A stretch of DNA of 64,000 nt from Mycobacterium sp. ELW1 (GCF_008329905.1 NZ_CP032155.1:1364001-1428000); one strand, 5' to 3'; counted from the first letter of the stretch, positions 17,043-27,849 are shown. The notes: generated by a model from the sequence alone, not told the origin. Made by a program: numbers and translations.

Positions 17043-17096
17043 TGCTTGCCATCTGCCTTTCAGGTCAACGATCGTTCTAGCGTCAGTAATTGGGCT

Positions 17097-18290
17097 TTAA
17101 GGGCGTGCGACTGCTGGCATGACTAGCCACTGATTGACCAGCATGTCCTCGTATCGTTTGCAGTTGGCGCGATCCAACTTGTACTCGGGCATTTTCGTCA
17201 GGACGTATTGAAGTGTGTACTCTGCTTCAGCTTTTGCCAACCAGGTACCAAGGCAGGCGTGAGCGCCGACACCAAACCCCACGTGAGGGCGCCGCGGCCG
17301 ATCTAGACGGAATTCCTCGGGGTCGGCGAACGTGGACTCGTCGTGATTGGCCGACTGCCACGAAACCAGTACGCGATCCCCTTCTTTCACGAGTACGCCA
17401 CCGAGTTCGACATCACGAGTTGCAGTCCGTGCCACCACTTGGGCCGGTGAGATTAGGCGGACGAACTCGTCGACCGCTTTGGGAATCAATGACATGTCCG
17501 CTTGGAGAGTCGCTCGTAGGTTCCGATCAATGTCGAGATACCACAACATGTTCTCAATGAGGGCGGCCGTAGTGCGTGCTCCGCCGAGCACGGTACTAAC
17601 GACGATATCTCGGATCTCAAGGTCGCTGAGCGGAGGATCGCGTTGGACTAGAAAGCTGATTAATCCGTCGTCGGGGTTGGAACGCTTCTCCAATACGGCA
17701 GAATGGAGTGTTTCCCAAACAGATTCAATGTCAGCACGAATACTGTCCTCGTCGCGATCCACATCCTCCTCCACACGGATACCGATCGCGAGTTCAACAG
17801 CCCGAAAATACCGCACTGGGTTAGATACATTTAGTTGCAGTAGGTGGAGTACGGCTGCTGATGGTATGGGCAGCGCCAGATCTGCCACTACATCGAAATC
17901 GTTGCGCTCGATGACTGCATCCACCGCTTGCTCTGCCAACGACTGTATCCACTGTCGGTCGCCGGCAATGGCCGGACGCGAGAATCTGTCGCGGAGCGCA
18001 ACGCGATAACGGGTGTGCTCTTCACCGTCGGTCTCGCCGGGAATGATGCGAGGCCGGTCACTCTCTGGAATCGTTATGCCGCCGCGACGACCTGGTAGAT
18101 ACTCTGCAGTGAATGTCTTGTCATCTAGGATTACCTGGCGGACAAGGTCATAACTGGTGATAACCCAATGCCCGCCGTTACTTGCAGTCCACGCGATCGG
18201 GGAATTGTGGCGCAAGTTTGAAAGAATCTGCAAGCGATCCGTCGCGTACTCATGCGAATGATGGTCGAACTCTACAATTGGACAAGGCAT
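17097..18290 (-). CDS. Cytochrome P450
   Basis: A 397-residue soluble bacterial P450. K-helix EFVR motif in VDEFVRLISPAQVV; heme loop FGVGAHACLGTWLAKAE with the axial cysteine. The I-helix reads LGGARTTAAL, so the usual acidic residue before the conserved threonine is an arginine. That residue normally helps proton delivery for oxygen activation. ATG 18290 follows aaggaa. It sits between the acyl-CoA dehydrogenase and the DUF35 gene and probably hydroxylates the substrate or an acyl intermediate. It resembles the P450 at 43629-44933 (both have ARTATRD in the K-helix region) but that one keeps the acid. Redox partner not adjacent. Confidence 0.9.
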   Translation of the reverse strand: MPCPIVEFDHHSHEYATDRLQILSNLRHNSPIAWTASNGGHWVITSYDLVRQVILDDKTFTAEYLPGRRGGITIPESDRPRIIPGETDGEEHTRYRVALRDRFSRPAIAGDRQWIQSLAEQAVDAVIERNDFDVVADLALPIPSAAVLHLLQLNVSNPVRYFRAVELAIGIRVEEDVDRDEDSIRADIESVWETLHSAVLEKRSNPDDGLISFLVQRDPPLSDLEIRDIVVSTVLGGARTTAALIENMLWYLDIDRNLRATLQADMSLIPKAVDEFVRLISPAQVVARTATRDVELGGVLVKEGDRVLVSWQSANHDESTFADPEEFRLDRPRRPHVGFGVGAHACLGTWLAKAEAEYTLQYVLTKMPEYKLDRANCKRYEDMLVNQWLVMPAVARP

Positions 18291-18367
18291 GTCGGTTCCT
18301 TCCCTGGTGGTATTGCTAGCGGGCGGTCCATTCCTCGCTGACGTGATTCGCGGCTACTTTCCGGACA

Positions 18368-19665
18368 TCATGTCAGCGCTGTCTTCACGGACACACCCTT
18401 GGGAGCTTTTTGTGTCATGAAACCAAAAAGGTAGCCGGCGACACGACGCATCTGAATTTCTTCAGATCCCTCGGTTATGCGATAGCGGCGGTGATGCCTG
18501 TAGATATGCTCGAAAGGCAGATGCCGTGAGTAGCCAAGTCCGCCATGGATCTGCATCGCCCTATCAGCAGCCTCGCAGCACAGCCGATTTGCCCAATAGT
18601 TGCACATCGATACTTTGTCAGAGACTGAGAACGCACCGTACTCATCCATTGACCACGCAGTCTTGTAAACCAGCGCGCGCAGCATCTCGCATTGGGTATG
18701 TAACTCGACGAGAGGGAATTGAATTCCCTGATTAGACGCTAACTTCCGTCCAAACGGGGCACGCGTGAGTGCGTATTCGACCGATTGGTCTATGCAATAT
18801 TGGGCTGCTCCCAGACTCGCGGCCGCTTGACGGATACGGTTTTCGTTGAAGAAATGCTGTATTATCTGTAGTCCGTGTCCCTCGTCGCCCAGTATCGCTG
18901 ACGCTGGAACCTCGACATCGGTCAGTCGCACATAGGCGTGATCAGTCGGCATGTTGAATGTCCACAGATAATTCACTACTTCGAATCCTGCGCTGTCCGG
19001 GGGACGAGAAATGCCGTCAGCCCGTGGGCGTCCCCTGCATCGCCGCTGGTGCGGGCCAGCACGAGATCGGCGGATGCAGTGTGGATTCCGGTGTTCCATA
19101 TCTTCTCCCCGGTGATCAACCAACCAGCACTGGAACGACGGGCCGATGTTGTCATATGGGTAGCGTCGGAACCGTGGTTCGGCTCGGTGATTGCGAACGC
19201 CAGACTCCGTTGCCCGCTTGCCAGATCGTCAACCCACTCAGTCTTTTGCGCTTGTGATCCGTATTCGAGCAAGAGGAGTGCCCCGACTTGGTTTCCCACG
19301 ATCGAATGTTCGTTCTGCAAGTCGTTATGCAGACCCAAGCCCTTACTCGATAGGTGCTCGCGAATAGCGGCCATAGCGAGATTACCTCCACTTTTTCCGC
19401 CGTATTCGGCCGGCAGGCCAAAGCGGTAATGTCCCGCTGCATCTGCGCGTCGACGGGCCTCTCCGAGCAACGATTCCCACTCTTCATTTGGCAGGCCTTC
19501 ACGGTCCCAATCTGTCCGCGAATCTTCGCGTCGATGGTCAAAGAATCGCATATTGTCGTTGTCGAGTTCCAACGGCTTGATCTCGGCCGCAATGAAGTCA
19601 TCGAGTTGTTGTATGTAGGTAGTTATGTCCGAAGCGAGTTCAAACGATGTACTAGAAAAATTCAA
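18368..19665 (-). pseudogene. Acyl-CoA dehydrogenase with a frameshift
   Basis: FAD-dependent acyl-CoA alpha,beta-dehydrogenase. The N-terminal two-thirds is in one frame (19665 to about 18995). It has FAITEPNHGSDATHM and ITGEKIWNTGIHT, the FAD-binding middle domain. The C-terminal part is in another frame (about 18995 to 18368). It has RAPFGRKLASNQGIQFPL, MQIHGGLGYSRHLP and the end motif RITEGSEEIQMRR, whose first glutamate matches the catalytic base. FLVPRT in the first frame joins AGFEVVNYLW in the second near 18990-19000, beside a run of G. One missing base accounts for it. TTG 19665 is preferred as start because gaggag precedes it. It is likely a working gene if the break is an assembly error. 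Confidence 0.8.
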
Positions 19666-19708
19666 AGTATGCTCCTCTTTGACGCGCACCGCGGGAGAGT
19701 GCGATCAC

Positions 19709-22192
19709 CTATTCGATCGTCGTGGCAAGTGACCGCGTAAGCCTTTTTGCTGTCACATTCTCAGGTGGCTGGGTTGGGGCGACGGAAACGACATGCCTAT
19801 CAACAAGGGATTGAATTTCGGGCTGCGAGTAGCCCAGCTCGCCAAGGATTTCCACAGTCTGTTCGCCGACTGCCGGTATGCCGCGTGTGCTGCCGATGGA
19901 CCCATGGGCATCTGACCAGAAGCCAGCTGGGTGTTCGAACCAGCCGTAATCCTTGGTGGCAAAGCCGGTGACGAGGCCGGTCTTAAGGCGGATTTCTCGG
20001 TCGAAGAAGCCGTCTCGACCGTCGATTACGACGAGCTCGGCGGGGACATCGTCACTACGCAGTCGTGCGAGTATGTCCGCGGCGGGGCACTCAGCTATGA
20101 CTGGCTCAAGTGCTGATGCGGAGTCAACGCCAAGAGCTTTGTGCAATGCCTGCCTGTCCCGCTCGCTCACCGCCGCAATCGCAATCCATGCGTCGCTTGC
20201 TTCATAGATGCGGTAGTACGGCGACACTCCGTGCTGGTTGGCGTCAATCGGTTGGAAGGGAGTCCGGCTGCCGTCGGCTCGAACGAGAGCCTCGCTGGAG
20301 GACATGGCAGCGACGCCGAGGAGCGACGTCCGTACAGGACTGGCCTGCCCGGTGACTGCGCGGCGATACAACGCGATAACCGACGCGAGGAAGAGGCTCA
20401 AACCCGCTTGTGAATCCATCGCCGAATTACGTAGCCACGTAGGCGGATTGCCGGTCCCGGAGATGTGTTGTTCCCATCCCGACAGTGCGCACGCTGCGGG
20501 GTCGAATGCGGCGAACTCACGCCACGGGCCGCGTGCGCCGTAAGCTGAAGAATGCGCGTACACGGCTGCCGGGTTGATCGCGCGGACGGATTCCTCGTCG
20601 ATTCGCAGCCGCTTTGCGGCTGATTCGCGCATGTTGTGCATGACAACGTCGGCCGAGCGAATTAGCCGCTCGATGATCTCTGCTGACGCGGGGTCGCGCA
20701 GGTTGACCGCCAAAGCGCGTTTGCCTCGTTGACATCCCGTGAATTGGTTGATGGTTCGACCCTGTTCGCCCCATGGGGGCTCAACTTTGATGACGTCGGC
20801 GCCAAAGTCGGCGAAGCATTGGGCACCCAACGGGCCGGCTACGTAGGATCCGAAATCGACGACACGGATACCGGAGAGGCCCACTCGCGCGGAGTCCACA
20901 CCATTAGCGGCCGGTGTTTGCTCTGTTTGGCAACCGTTGATTACGGAGTTGCGAAGCGCCGTGAGCGGCTGCGTCGGTGTCCATGGAGCGGGGCCGCGCA
21001 CCGAAGGGGCCGGTCGGATCTCGAACGGGAAACCCGCTTGGACAGTGGGCCCGAATCGCTGGTCTTCTACGGGTACGGCGTACTCGTTGACTCGCGTCTG
21101 CTCCAGGGTAAGGACTTCGCCCATATCCAACACAGGCATGCAGATCACCCCCGCTGGCCACAACAGCGCTGTCCACTCGTCGACGGTCTTCGATGCGATC
21201 ACGCTCGACCATTCGTGCCGGGTCTCGACAGTAACGGCGGAACCCGCTAGATGGGATCGACCGGCAGCAGCCAAAGCCGTTGTGATGGGCTCGGATTCGG
21301 TGAATCCGCCGAGGAGGTGGATCCACCGATCGTCGGCACATCGGAATATCGTCAGATTCGATGGGTGGTCGTCACGCCGCAATGCGTGACGCGTCATCCA
21401 ATCCGGCGGCCGTTCGGCGCGCTGCCAGTAGAGGCCAGCAGGTACGAGTGCTCCTTGCAATAGGCTGGTGTACACGGGATACGACGCTCCAGAGGCTCGC
21501 CGCTGCAGTAGTCGCACCGTAATGCCCGCCGCCAGCAGGTAGGCGGCACACCAGTTGGCGAACGGCATCCGGATGAACATAGGGCCAGGCCCAATCGCCT
21601 GCTGTTCGTCCATCGCCCCGAGCCTGGCCTGAACAAGGATCTCGTATCCGGCACGTTCGGCATCAGGATGATGCGGCGGATAACCCGTTACTGCCGCGAC
21701 GATCAAGCCGGGGAACCTGTAGCTGAGCGATCGGTCGTCGAGGCCTAGTCGCTCCGCTTTGCATGGCGTCAGATCGTGGACGATCACATCAGAGCGCGAA
21801 AGCAGATCGTCCAAGGTGCACCTGTCGGCATCGGTATTCAGGTCCAAGGAGATCGAGATCTTGCTGCGATTCCAAGCGGCGAACCCGGCAGGGCAAACCC
21901 TGCGAACAACGTCACCATCGGGTGGCTCGACCTTGATCACGTCAGCTCCGACCTCGGCTAGGAGCCTGGTTGCAACAGGCCCTGCGAGCCCGGTGGTCAA
22001 GTCAAGAACAGTCAGGCCGGCTAACGCTCCACCCCTATTGGCTTCTTGCCCATCCGGCACCGAGCTGGTTGTCGGACGCTTACGCGAAACCTCCGCGTCT
22101 CTCGTCACGTGGCCTTCCTCGTCGTCAGCTCCTCTGCTGAGCGTTCGTTCACCGACATTAACGCCTGACGTCGTCGTTGCGCAACCAGGCAT
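19709..22192 (-). CDS. Didomain family III (CaiB/BaiF) CoA-transferase
   Basis: Up to 827 residues with two CaiB/BaiF domains in tandem. Domain 1 starts at LAGLTVLDLTTGLAGPVATR and has GADVIKVEPPDGD. Domain 2 starts near residue 430 at GIRVVDFGSYVAGPLGAQCF and has GADVIKVEPPWGEQGR. Family III enzymes move CoA between carboxylic acids through an aspartyl-CoA intermediate. Domain 2 has an aspartate in the expected segment (AAFDPAACALSG), while domain 1 has glutamate (AGYEILVQARLGAM). The first 40 or so residues are doubtful, so the true start may be downstream of 22192. It is the first gene of a minus-strand block and diverges from a TetR gene. A second didomain protein is at 54565-57018. Confidence 0.88.
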   Translation of the reverse strand: MPGCATTTSGVNVGERTLSRGADDEEGHVTRDAEVSRKRPTTSSVPDGQEANRGGALAGLTVLDLTTGLAGPVATRLLAEVGADVIKVEPPDGDVVRRVCPAGFAAWNRSKISISLDLNTDADRCTLDDLLSRSDVIVHDLTPCKAERLGLDDRSLSYRFPGLIVAAVTGYPPHHPDAERAGYEILVQARLGAMDEQQAIGPGPMFIRMPFANWCAAYLLAAGITVRLLQRRASGASYPVYTSLLQGALVPAGLYWQRAERPPDWMTRHALRRDDHPSNLTIFRCADDRWIHLLGGFTESEPITTALAAAGRSHLAGSAVTVETRHEWSSVIASKTVDEWTALLWPAGVICMPVLDMGEVLTLEQTRVNEYAVPVEDQRFGPTVQAGFPFEIRPAPSVRGPAPWTPTQPLTALRNSVINGCQTEQTPAANGVDSARVGLSGIRVVDFGSYVAGPLGAQCFADFGADVIKVEPPWGEQGRTINQFTGCQRGKRALAVNLRDPASAEIIERLIRSADVVMHNMRESAAKRLRIDEESVRAINPAAVYAHSSAYGARGPWREFAAFDPAACALSGWEQHISGTGNPPTWLRNSAMDSQAGLSLFLASVIALYRRAVTGQASPVRTSLLGVAAMSSSEALVRADGSRTPFQPIDANQHGVSPYYRIYEASDAWIAIAAVSERDRQALHKALGVDSASALEPVIAECPAADILARLRSDDVPAELVVIDGRDGFFDREIRLKTGLVTGFATKDYGWFEHPAGFWSDAHGSIGSTRGIPAVGEQTVEILGELGYSQPEIQSLVDRHVVSVAPTQPPENVTAKRLTRSLATTIE

Positions 22193-22287
22193 TTCCTGCT
22201 TAGGCTATGGCGTCCCGTCGATACTTCAAGACGATCAGTATCGGCCTTTTGAACATATGCTCATCGTCTCAAGGATGGGGTGCGCCT

Positions 22288-22929
22288 ATGAGTGAACTCG
22301 TGTTGCCGACTACCACGCCTTCTCCGAGTCCGGTGGTGTTCAGCTCGGATGAGCCGACGGCGAGTGCGATTATCTTGGCCGGCGTTGCGGAGTTTTCGAC
22401 GCGTGGCTTTCACGGGACTTCGGTACGCGACATCGCTTCCGCAGCCGCTGTAAGCGTCGGAACGCTGTACAACCACTTCGGTTCCAAACATGAACTGTTG
22501 AGCACGATCATGAATCGCGGCATGGACGATCTCTTGACCAAAACCGAAGATGCGTTGTTCCACGCAGGCGCGGATCCGGCCGATCACCTGCGTGCAATAG
22601 TCGGCGTGCATGTTGGAGTGCACGCGCATGCTCCCCGGGAGAGTCTGATCGGGAACTCTGAACTCAGAAGTCTCGAGCCGGCTGTGCTTTCACTCATCGT
22701 GGCGAAGCGGGATGCTCAGCAACGAATGTTCTATAGGGTCATCGAAAATGGCGTCGCCCGTGGCTATTTCACCACGTCGACGGCGCGGGACACGGCCCGC
22801 TTCGTGATAACCGCATGTACTGCCGTGGCGTCCTGGTTCCGGCTTGATGGTCAGCTGCAAGTCGACGAGATCGTCGCCCGATATCAAGACATCGCGCTGC
22901 GTGCGGTCGGTTACCGGGAGCAGGACTAA
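22288..22929 (+). CDS. TetR/AcrR family regulator
   Basis: A 213-residue repressor-type protein. The HTH is near residues 40-75: GFHGTSVRDIASAAAVSVGT then LYNHFGSKHELL. The C-terminal ligand domain ends near GYREQD. ATG 22288 is preferred over the upstream ORF extension. It diverges from the didomain CoA-transferase operon and is followed after one base by the kinase gene. It may control both directions. The intergenic region has agacgat (22229-22235) inverted at 22262-22268, a weak operator candidate. Confidence 0.88.
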   Translation: MSELVLPTTTPSPSPVVFSSDEPTASAIILAGVAEFSTRGFHGTSVRDIASAAAVSVGTLYNHFGSKHELLSTIMNRGMDDLLTKTEDALFHAGADPADHLRAIVGVHVGVHAHAPRESLIGNSELRSLEPAVLSLIVAKRDAQQRMFYRVIENGVARGYFTTSTARDTARFVITACTAVASWFRLDGQLQVDEIVARYQDIALRAVGYREQD

Positions 22930-22930
22930 C

Positions 22931-24307
22931 ATGGACAGCGAGCTTGTCGGCAGTCTGCAATTTCGACTTCAGCAGGTATTCGGCGGAGATCATTCGGTAA
23001 CGAACCTCCACCGGCTGACAGGCGGAGCAAGCCGCGAAACTTGGGCGTTCACTGCGTCTCAAGGCGATCTGCACCGGGAGATGATCTTGCGGCGGGATCC
23101 ACCTGCTGCCCCGGACGGCGCGCGAATGGCCTTGGAAGCGGCCGTGTCGACGGCCGCTGGCGCGGCAGAAATTCCGGTGCCTCGTATCTATGACTGCAGT
23201 AGCGCGAACACATCTGGCGCTGGTCTCGGCAGCTCCTACATCATCATGGAGAGGATTTCTGGCGAGTCCCTGCCACGGCGTCTGCTGCGTGACGACACGT
23301 TTCGCGAGATTCGGAAGGCGCTTCCCTACGAGCTCGGTCGCTTGCTGGCTCGATTGCATCAGATCTCGGGCAGTCAGTTCACGGCCCTTCCAAGTGAAGA
23401 TCCGCTGGAAGCCTTGTTTCTTCAGTACACAGCTACCGGTTCCGCCGTCCCGATTCTTGAACTGGCGTTTCAGTGGTTGCGGGGGAACCGAGTCACCGAC
23501 TGCCGAAAAGCCCTCGTTCACGGCGACTTCCGAAACGGGAACCTCATCATCAATGAGCGCGGTGTCGCTGGCGTGATCGACTGGGAACTGGCCCATGAGG
23601 GTGATCCCATGGAGGATCTCGGTTGGCTATGCACCAAGACATGGCGATTTGGTTCACCCGAGCCTGTGGGCGGGTTTGGTCCCAGAGAAGCACTCTTCGA
23701 AGGTTATTTTGATGAATGCGGAGTTCGGCCGGACCCGGCCGCTGTCCGCTGGTGGGAGGTGTACGGGACACTCCGTTGGGCCGTGATGTGCCGCGTTCAA
23801 GCGTTCCGTCACCTCTCGGGGCAGGAGTTCTCTGTTGAGCTGTTAGCGATCGGACGTCGACTCGCTGAATGCGAGCACGACTTGTTCGACGAACTCCTGG
23901 CATCAGGGCGGGTTCGGGATTTTGAATACTGCCGGGATCCCCTGTATGACAGTGCATTCAGAGCCGAAGTAGATTCATCGAATCTATACGGATCACCGAC
24001 ATTCGCAGAGATGCTGACTGCGTTGACTCGCTACATTTCCGAACTTCCTCGCCGCAACGACGAGCATGACTACCTTAATCGGGTGGCAGCCAATGTCGCC
24101 AAAGTTGTCCTGCGAGAGCAAATTGTAGGCCATGCGGCGGAGGCGGCACACGCTGCGCGACTCTCCCAGCTCGGATTTCGGACCGAAGCTGAATTGGCAC
24201 TCGCACTACGCGAATCCGCCGTCACGGCTGACGATTCCGATGTGACGGACTTTATGCAGGAAGCGATCCAGGCGCGCCTTCTTGTGGCGAACCCGGCATA
24301 CCGCTGA
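22931..24307 (+). CDS. APH-type phosphotransferase with a C-terminal extension
   Basis: A 458-residue protein. The first 330 residues are an aminoglycoside-phosphotransferase/choline-kinase fold of the ACAD10/ACAD11 N-terminal type: LTGGASRETWAF, the catalytic loop LVHGDFRNGNLI near residue 196 and the metal-binding GVIDWELAHEGDP near 215. The last 110 residues form a separate helical region, resembling the DUF6285 domain, found fused to such kinases. In this setting it is more likely to phosphorylate a hydroxyacyl-CoA or related intermediate than an antibiotic. ATG 22931 starts one base after the TetR stop. The next gene is an aldehyde dehydrogenase. Confidence 0.82.
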   Translation: MDSELVGSLQFRLQQVFGGDHSVTNLHRLTGGASRETWAFTASQGDLHREMILRRDPPAAPDGARMALEAAVSTAAGAAEIPVPRIYDCSSANTSGAGLGSSYIIMERISGESLPRRLLRDDTFREIRKALPYELGRLLARLHQISGSQFTALPSEDPLEALFLQYTATGSAVPILELAFQWLRGNRVTDCRKALVHGDFRNGNLIINERGVAGVIDWELAHEGDPMEDLGWLCTKTWRFGSPEPVGGFGPREALFEGYFDECGVRPDPAAVRWWEVYGTLRWAVMCRVQAFRHLSGQEFSVELLAIGRRLAECEHDLFDELLASGRVRDFEYCRDPLYDSAFRAEVDSSNLYGSPTFAEMLTALTRYISELPRRNDEHDYLNRVAANVAKVVLREQIVGHAAEAAHAARLSQLGFRTEAELALALRESAVTADDSDVTDFMQEAIQARLLVANPAYR

Positions 24308-24499
24308 TGGGAAAGTTGTGGTTGAGGCGGCGGGATTGGCGCAGATGTCCCTGATATTGGCGCGGCGAAACAGCATCTGTGCGGCGAAGCATATTTATCG
24401 GTTCAGTGCTGTTCGATGTCATGCGTCACTGGGTAAGCAAAGACGCAGGCGGAAATGAAAGAAAACAGGTCTGGGTCTGAGGCCGAAAGGGGCCGAAAT

Positions 24500-26020
24500 A
24501 TGTTGCACGAGATAGCTGTTCATTGCCCAGCCGACGGCAGGTGTGTGGGAAGCGTCCCCGCGGTCGGTCCGCTCGAGGTTGCTGCCACTGCTACTCGGCT
24601 TCGCGCCGCGCAACCCGAGTGGGAGGATTTGGGGCCTCGGGGTCGTAGCGCTCATCTGTTGCGTTGGTTGGACTGGTTGTTGGACAACGAACATCGCATT
24701 CTGGCACTGGTTCAGTCCGAGACCGGAAAGTCATGGGCCGACACGACGCTAGAGATGGCCGTCGCTGTTGATGTAATCAACTACTTCACTAAGAACTCCG
24801 AGCGATTCCTTGCCGACCGCAAGGTCAAGCCGGCGGGGCCTGCCAACATCATGCGTCGATTGCGCGTCCAGGTGCGGCCCCACCAGTTAGTCGGACTCAT
24901 CACACCGTGGAACGGGCCTCTGGCTGGTCCGATGATGGATGTGATTGGAGCGTTGGTCGCTGGCGCTGCGGTACTGACCAAACCGTCCGAGGTCACACCC
25001 CTCACCTGGACCGAAGTGGTGCGCGGGTGGCGTGACGATGTCGGTGCACCACCAGTGCTGGCCAGCGTGACGGGCGACGGGTCCACGGGCGCCGCCGTTG
25101 TTGACGAAGTCGATATGGTCATGTTCACGGGTTCGGTACAGACAGGACGTGCAATCGCGGTGCGCGCTGCCGAGCGCCTAATTCCGTGCAGCTTGGAACT
25201 TGGCGGGAAAGATGCCTTCATTGTCTTAGCCGATGCCGACCTCGAACGTGCATCCAGCGCGGCGGTGTGGGGCGGAATGACCAACTCTGGACAAGCGTGC
25301 GTGGGAGTCGAACGGATCTACGTCGAGGCGCCGGCATACGAGGAGTTTGTCGGACTCGTCACCAACAAAGTCAAGGCGCTGCGCCAGGGAATGGATGCAC
25401 CTGACAGTTTCACCTATGACATCGGCGCCATGGCCACCGCACGCCAGGTCGCCGTCGTAGCAGACCACGTGCAAGACGCTGTCGAAAAGGGTGCACGCGT
25501 GCTCATTGGCGGCAGGCCGACTGGACGCGGCAACTTCTTTGAACCAACTGTGCTCGTTGACGTCGATCACTCGATGAAATGTATGCGTGAGGAGACATTC
25601 GGCCCAACTCTCGCCATCATGAGGGTCGCCAACGCCAATGAGGCGCTTGAATTGGCGAACGACTCATCCTATGGGCTCAGTTCGAGCCTCTGGACGCGTA
25701 GTAGAAGAACTGCAGACCGGTTCTCACGCCGGATCGAAGCTGGCTCGGTCTCGGTGAACAACGCGCTGGTCGCAACGTTCCAAATGCCGATCCCGATGGG
25801 CGGCTGGAAGAACTCGGGTCTGGGAACTCGATTCGGCGGCGCGCAAGGAGTGCTCAAATACTGTCGCCAACAAGCTGTAGTCGAAGAGCGGTTCCCGCTC
25901 AAGTCCGAGCCGTTGTGGTATCCGGTGGTCCCTGCGAAGGCTCGTGCGATTGCCAAGGCCAGCCGACTGCTTGGCGCCCACGACTGGAGACGACGCTTGG
26001 GTGGTTCTCCCCGCGATTAG
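24500..26020 (+). CDS. Aldehyde dehydrogenase (NAD(P)-dependent)
   Basis: A 506-residue class 3/succinate-semialdehyde-like dehydrogenase. The cofactor region is LITPWNGPLAGPMMDV; the general base is in SLELGGKDAFIVL near residue 232; the nucleophilic cysteine is in NSGQACVGVERIYV near 264. The C-terminal motif is ETFGPTLAIMRV. ATG 24500 is preferred, with aaagg upstream; an earlier in-frame ATG at 24455 would add 15 poorly conserved residues. It probably oxidises an aldehyde made by the P450s or dehydrogenases. It is 192 bases from the kinase gene and convergent with the SDR gene at 26474. Confidence 0.92.
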   Translation: MLHEIAVHCPADGRCVGSVPAVGPLEVAATATRLRAAQPEWEDLGPRGRSAHLLRWLDWLLDNEHRILALVQSETGKSWADTTLEMAVAVDVINYFTKNSERFLADRKVKPAGPANIMRRLRVQVRPHQLVGLITPWNGPLAGPMMDVIGALVAGAAVLTKPSEVTPLTWTEVVRGWRDDVGAPPVLASVTGDGSTGAAVVDEVDMVMFTGSVQTGRAIAVRAAERLIPCSLELGGKDAFIVLADADLERASSAAVWGGMTNSGQACVGVERIYVEAPAYEEFVGLVTNKVKALRQGMDAPDSFTYDIGAMATARQVAVVADHVQDAVEKGARVLIGGRPTGRGNFFEPTVLVDVDHSMKCMREETFGPTLAIMRVANANEALELANDSSYGLSSSLWTRSRRTADRFSRRIEAGSVSVNNALVATFQMPIPMGGWKNSGLGTRFGGAQGVLKYCRQQAVVEERFPLKSEPLWYPVVPAKARAIAKASRLLGAHDWRRRLGGSPRD

Positions 26021-26473
26021 ACGGATATGGGTGAGTGGAATCGAGCTGAGTCTTGACCCGTGGCGTGCGTGCCGGGGCGGCTAACTCAAGTTGGCGAGTC
26101 GGTCACCCGTTCTGAACAGCTCGCTTCGACCAGCGGCGAGTGGATGCGCCGGGCGCCGGCGTTCAGGGATCTTCGGCCAGTCTGCGATGTTCGAGTGTTG
26201 TCCGAACAGAAGGCACTCCGCGACTCAGGGCCGAGCCTCACCACAGGCGCCCTATGGGGCACGCGAAGGCGGCAGTTGCGCCAAGATCTAGTGGTTCTCA
26301 AGGAAATCCGGGCGTAGTACACGGCACATCAATCGACCGTTAAAGTTTGAGAGACAACCCGATTCAATCGAGTGCTGGCACTCTCGGTGATTTTCAGCAG
26401 ATTCGGCCAGCTGTGTCGTGGGCTCATGTCACGTCGGCTGTGGCCAAACCACCGGCGTGGTGTGTACCTCCGA
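26021..26473. other. Gene-free convergent intergenic region with a small hairpin
   Basis: About 450 bp between convergent aldehyde dehydrogenase and SDR genes. Short open frames occur but none has family features or a ribosome-binding site. A perfect inverted repeat gagtgctggcactc lies at 26370-26383 and may be part of a bidirectional terminator; there is no T-run. Confidence 0.35.
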
Positions 26474-27337
26474 TTAGAGTGGCTGCGGGGATAGATCTTC
26501 TTCGAACCACATGCCCACTCGCGCCAGCGACCCTCCGTCGGTGGACCCAATGGTAGCCCCAGATATGTAGGCCGAATCGTCGGAGACAAGGAATAGCGCG
26601 ATCTTGGCGTTGTCGACCAGCGACGGTGGACGATTCAGCTTGAGGGGGATTGGCGAGACCACCGGATCCCATGGGCCAGCAATCTCCTCATATGACCGGC
26701 CAACCACCGGTGCCTCGGCGGCCATTAGAAAATTCGGTGACATCCCGTGTGTGGGTGCAATCGCGTTGACCCGGATGCCGTAACGGCCGAGATCTAGGCT
26801 GAGTCCGCGGACAAGGCCGTTAACTCCGGCCTTTGTGGCGCTGTATAGGGCAATGTTGTGATACGCAACTAATGAGGCAGCTGAAGATGTTGCTAGAACA
26901 TTGCCACCCCCATTGGCTTTCAGATGAGGTACCGCTGCTTGGATCGTGTAGACGACGCCGGAGAGATTGATACCCAAAACGTGCTGCCAATCGCCATCAG
27001 TCAGGTCTTCGAAGGGGACGAATTCACCCCCCATCACTCCAGGCACGCCTCCGCGCGAGATAACCCCGGCGTTCGCGAAAATGATGTCGAGTTTGCCGAA
27101 GTGCTTGAAGGCTGCGTCTACGGCCGCGGTTATCTCAGTCTTCTGTGCGACGTCTGCGACAAGCGAGATCGCTTCGCCACCTTGCTGATTGATCAAATCA
27201 AGCGTCTGTTCAGCACGTTGCGAATCGATGTCCACAATGGCGATCTGCGCTCCCTGGGAACTGAATAGCTGTGCACACTGTCGACCCAGCCCGGATCCCG
27301 CGCCAGTGATTAGTGCCACCTTGCCTGCGAGTCGCAT
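26474..27337 (-). CDS. Short-chain dehydrogenase/reductase
   Basis: A 287-residue classical SDR. Rossmann motif TGAGSGLG near residue 12, NAG in IIFANAGVISRGG, serine in LATSSAASLVAYH and the YxxxK motif in YSATKAGVNGLV. ATG 27337 is fixed by aaggag at 27343-27349. It is the third gene of a minus-strand block after a P450 and its ferredoxin, and so likely oxidises the alcohol that the P450 produces. NAD(P) preference: aspartate in IAIVDIDSQRAE suggests NAD. Confidence 0.92.
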   Translation of the reverse strand: MRLAGKVALITGAGSGLGRQCAQLFSSQGAQIAIVDIDSQRAEQTLDLINQQGGEAISLVADVAQKTEITAAVDAAFKHFGKLDIIFANAGVISRGGVPGVMGGEFVPFEDLTDGDWQHVLGINLSGVVYTIQAAVPHLKANGGGNVLATSSAASLVAYHNIALYSATKAGVNGLVRGLSLDLGRYGIRVNAIAPTHGMSPNFLMAAEAPVVGRSYEEIAGPWDPVVSPIPLKLNRPPSLVDNAKIALFLVSDDSAYISGATIGSTDGGSLARVGMWFEEDLSPQPL

Positions 27338-27513
27338 GTCGCTCCTTAGATCTAGCAGTTCTCTTGGGGATATTGAGCATTGCGGTGGCTTCCTGCCTAA
27401 GGACCGCAAGTGCTTGGTAAGGGTTACGGGTGCGGAATGATGTTGTCCGCGAATGCATGAGGAACGAGCGTAGGGCTACGTTCGGTCAGCAGAATGCCGT
27501 GGCGCGAATTCGA

Positions 27514-27747
<234 letters not shown>

Positions 27748-27849
27748 CTACATGTTCTGTTGCTGATGCGTTCGACGACCGGATTCGGTTGCGGGGGAGC
27801 GCGATAGCGCCGGCCACATCACTTCACTAAGCCTTCAAAAGGATCACGG

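Noticed and set aside
22931..24307. Aminoglycoside resistance gene
   Set aside because: The kinase fold is shared with antibiotic phosphotransferases, but the ACAD10/11-like features, C-terminal extension and catabolic context argue for a metabolic role.
26060..26317. Small plus-strand frame in the convergent gap
   Set aside because: No ribosome-binding site, no conserved features.
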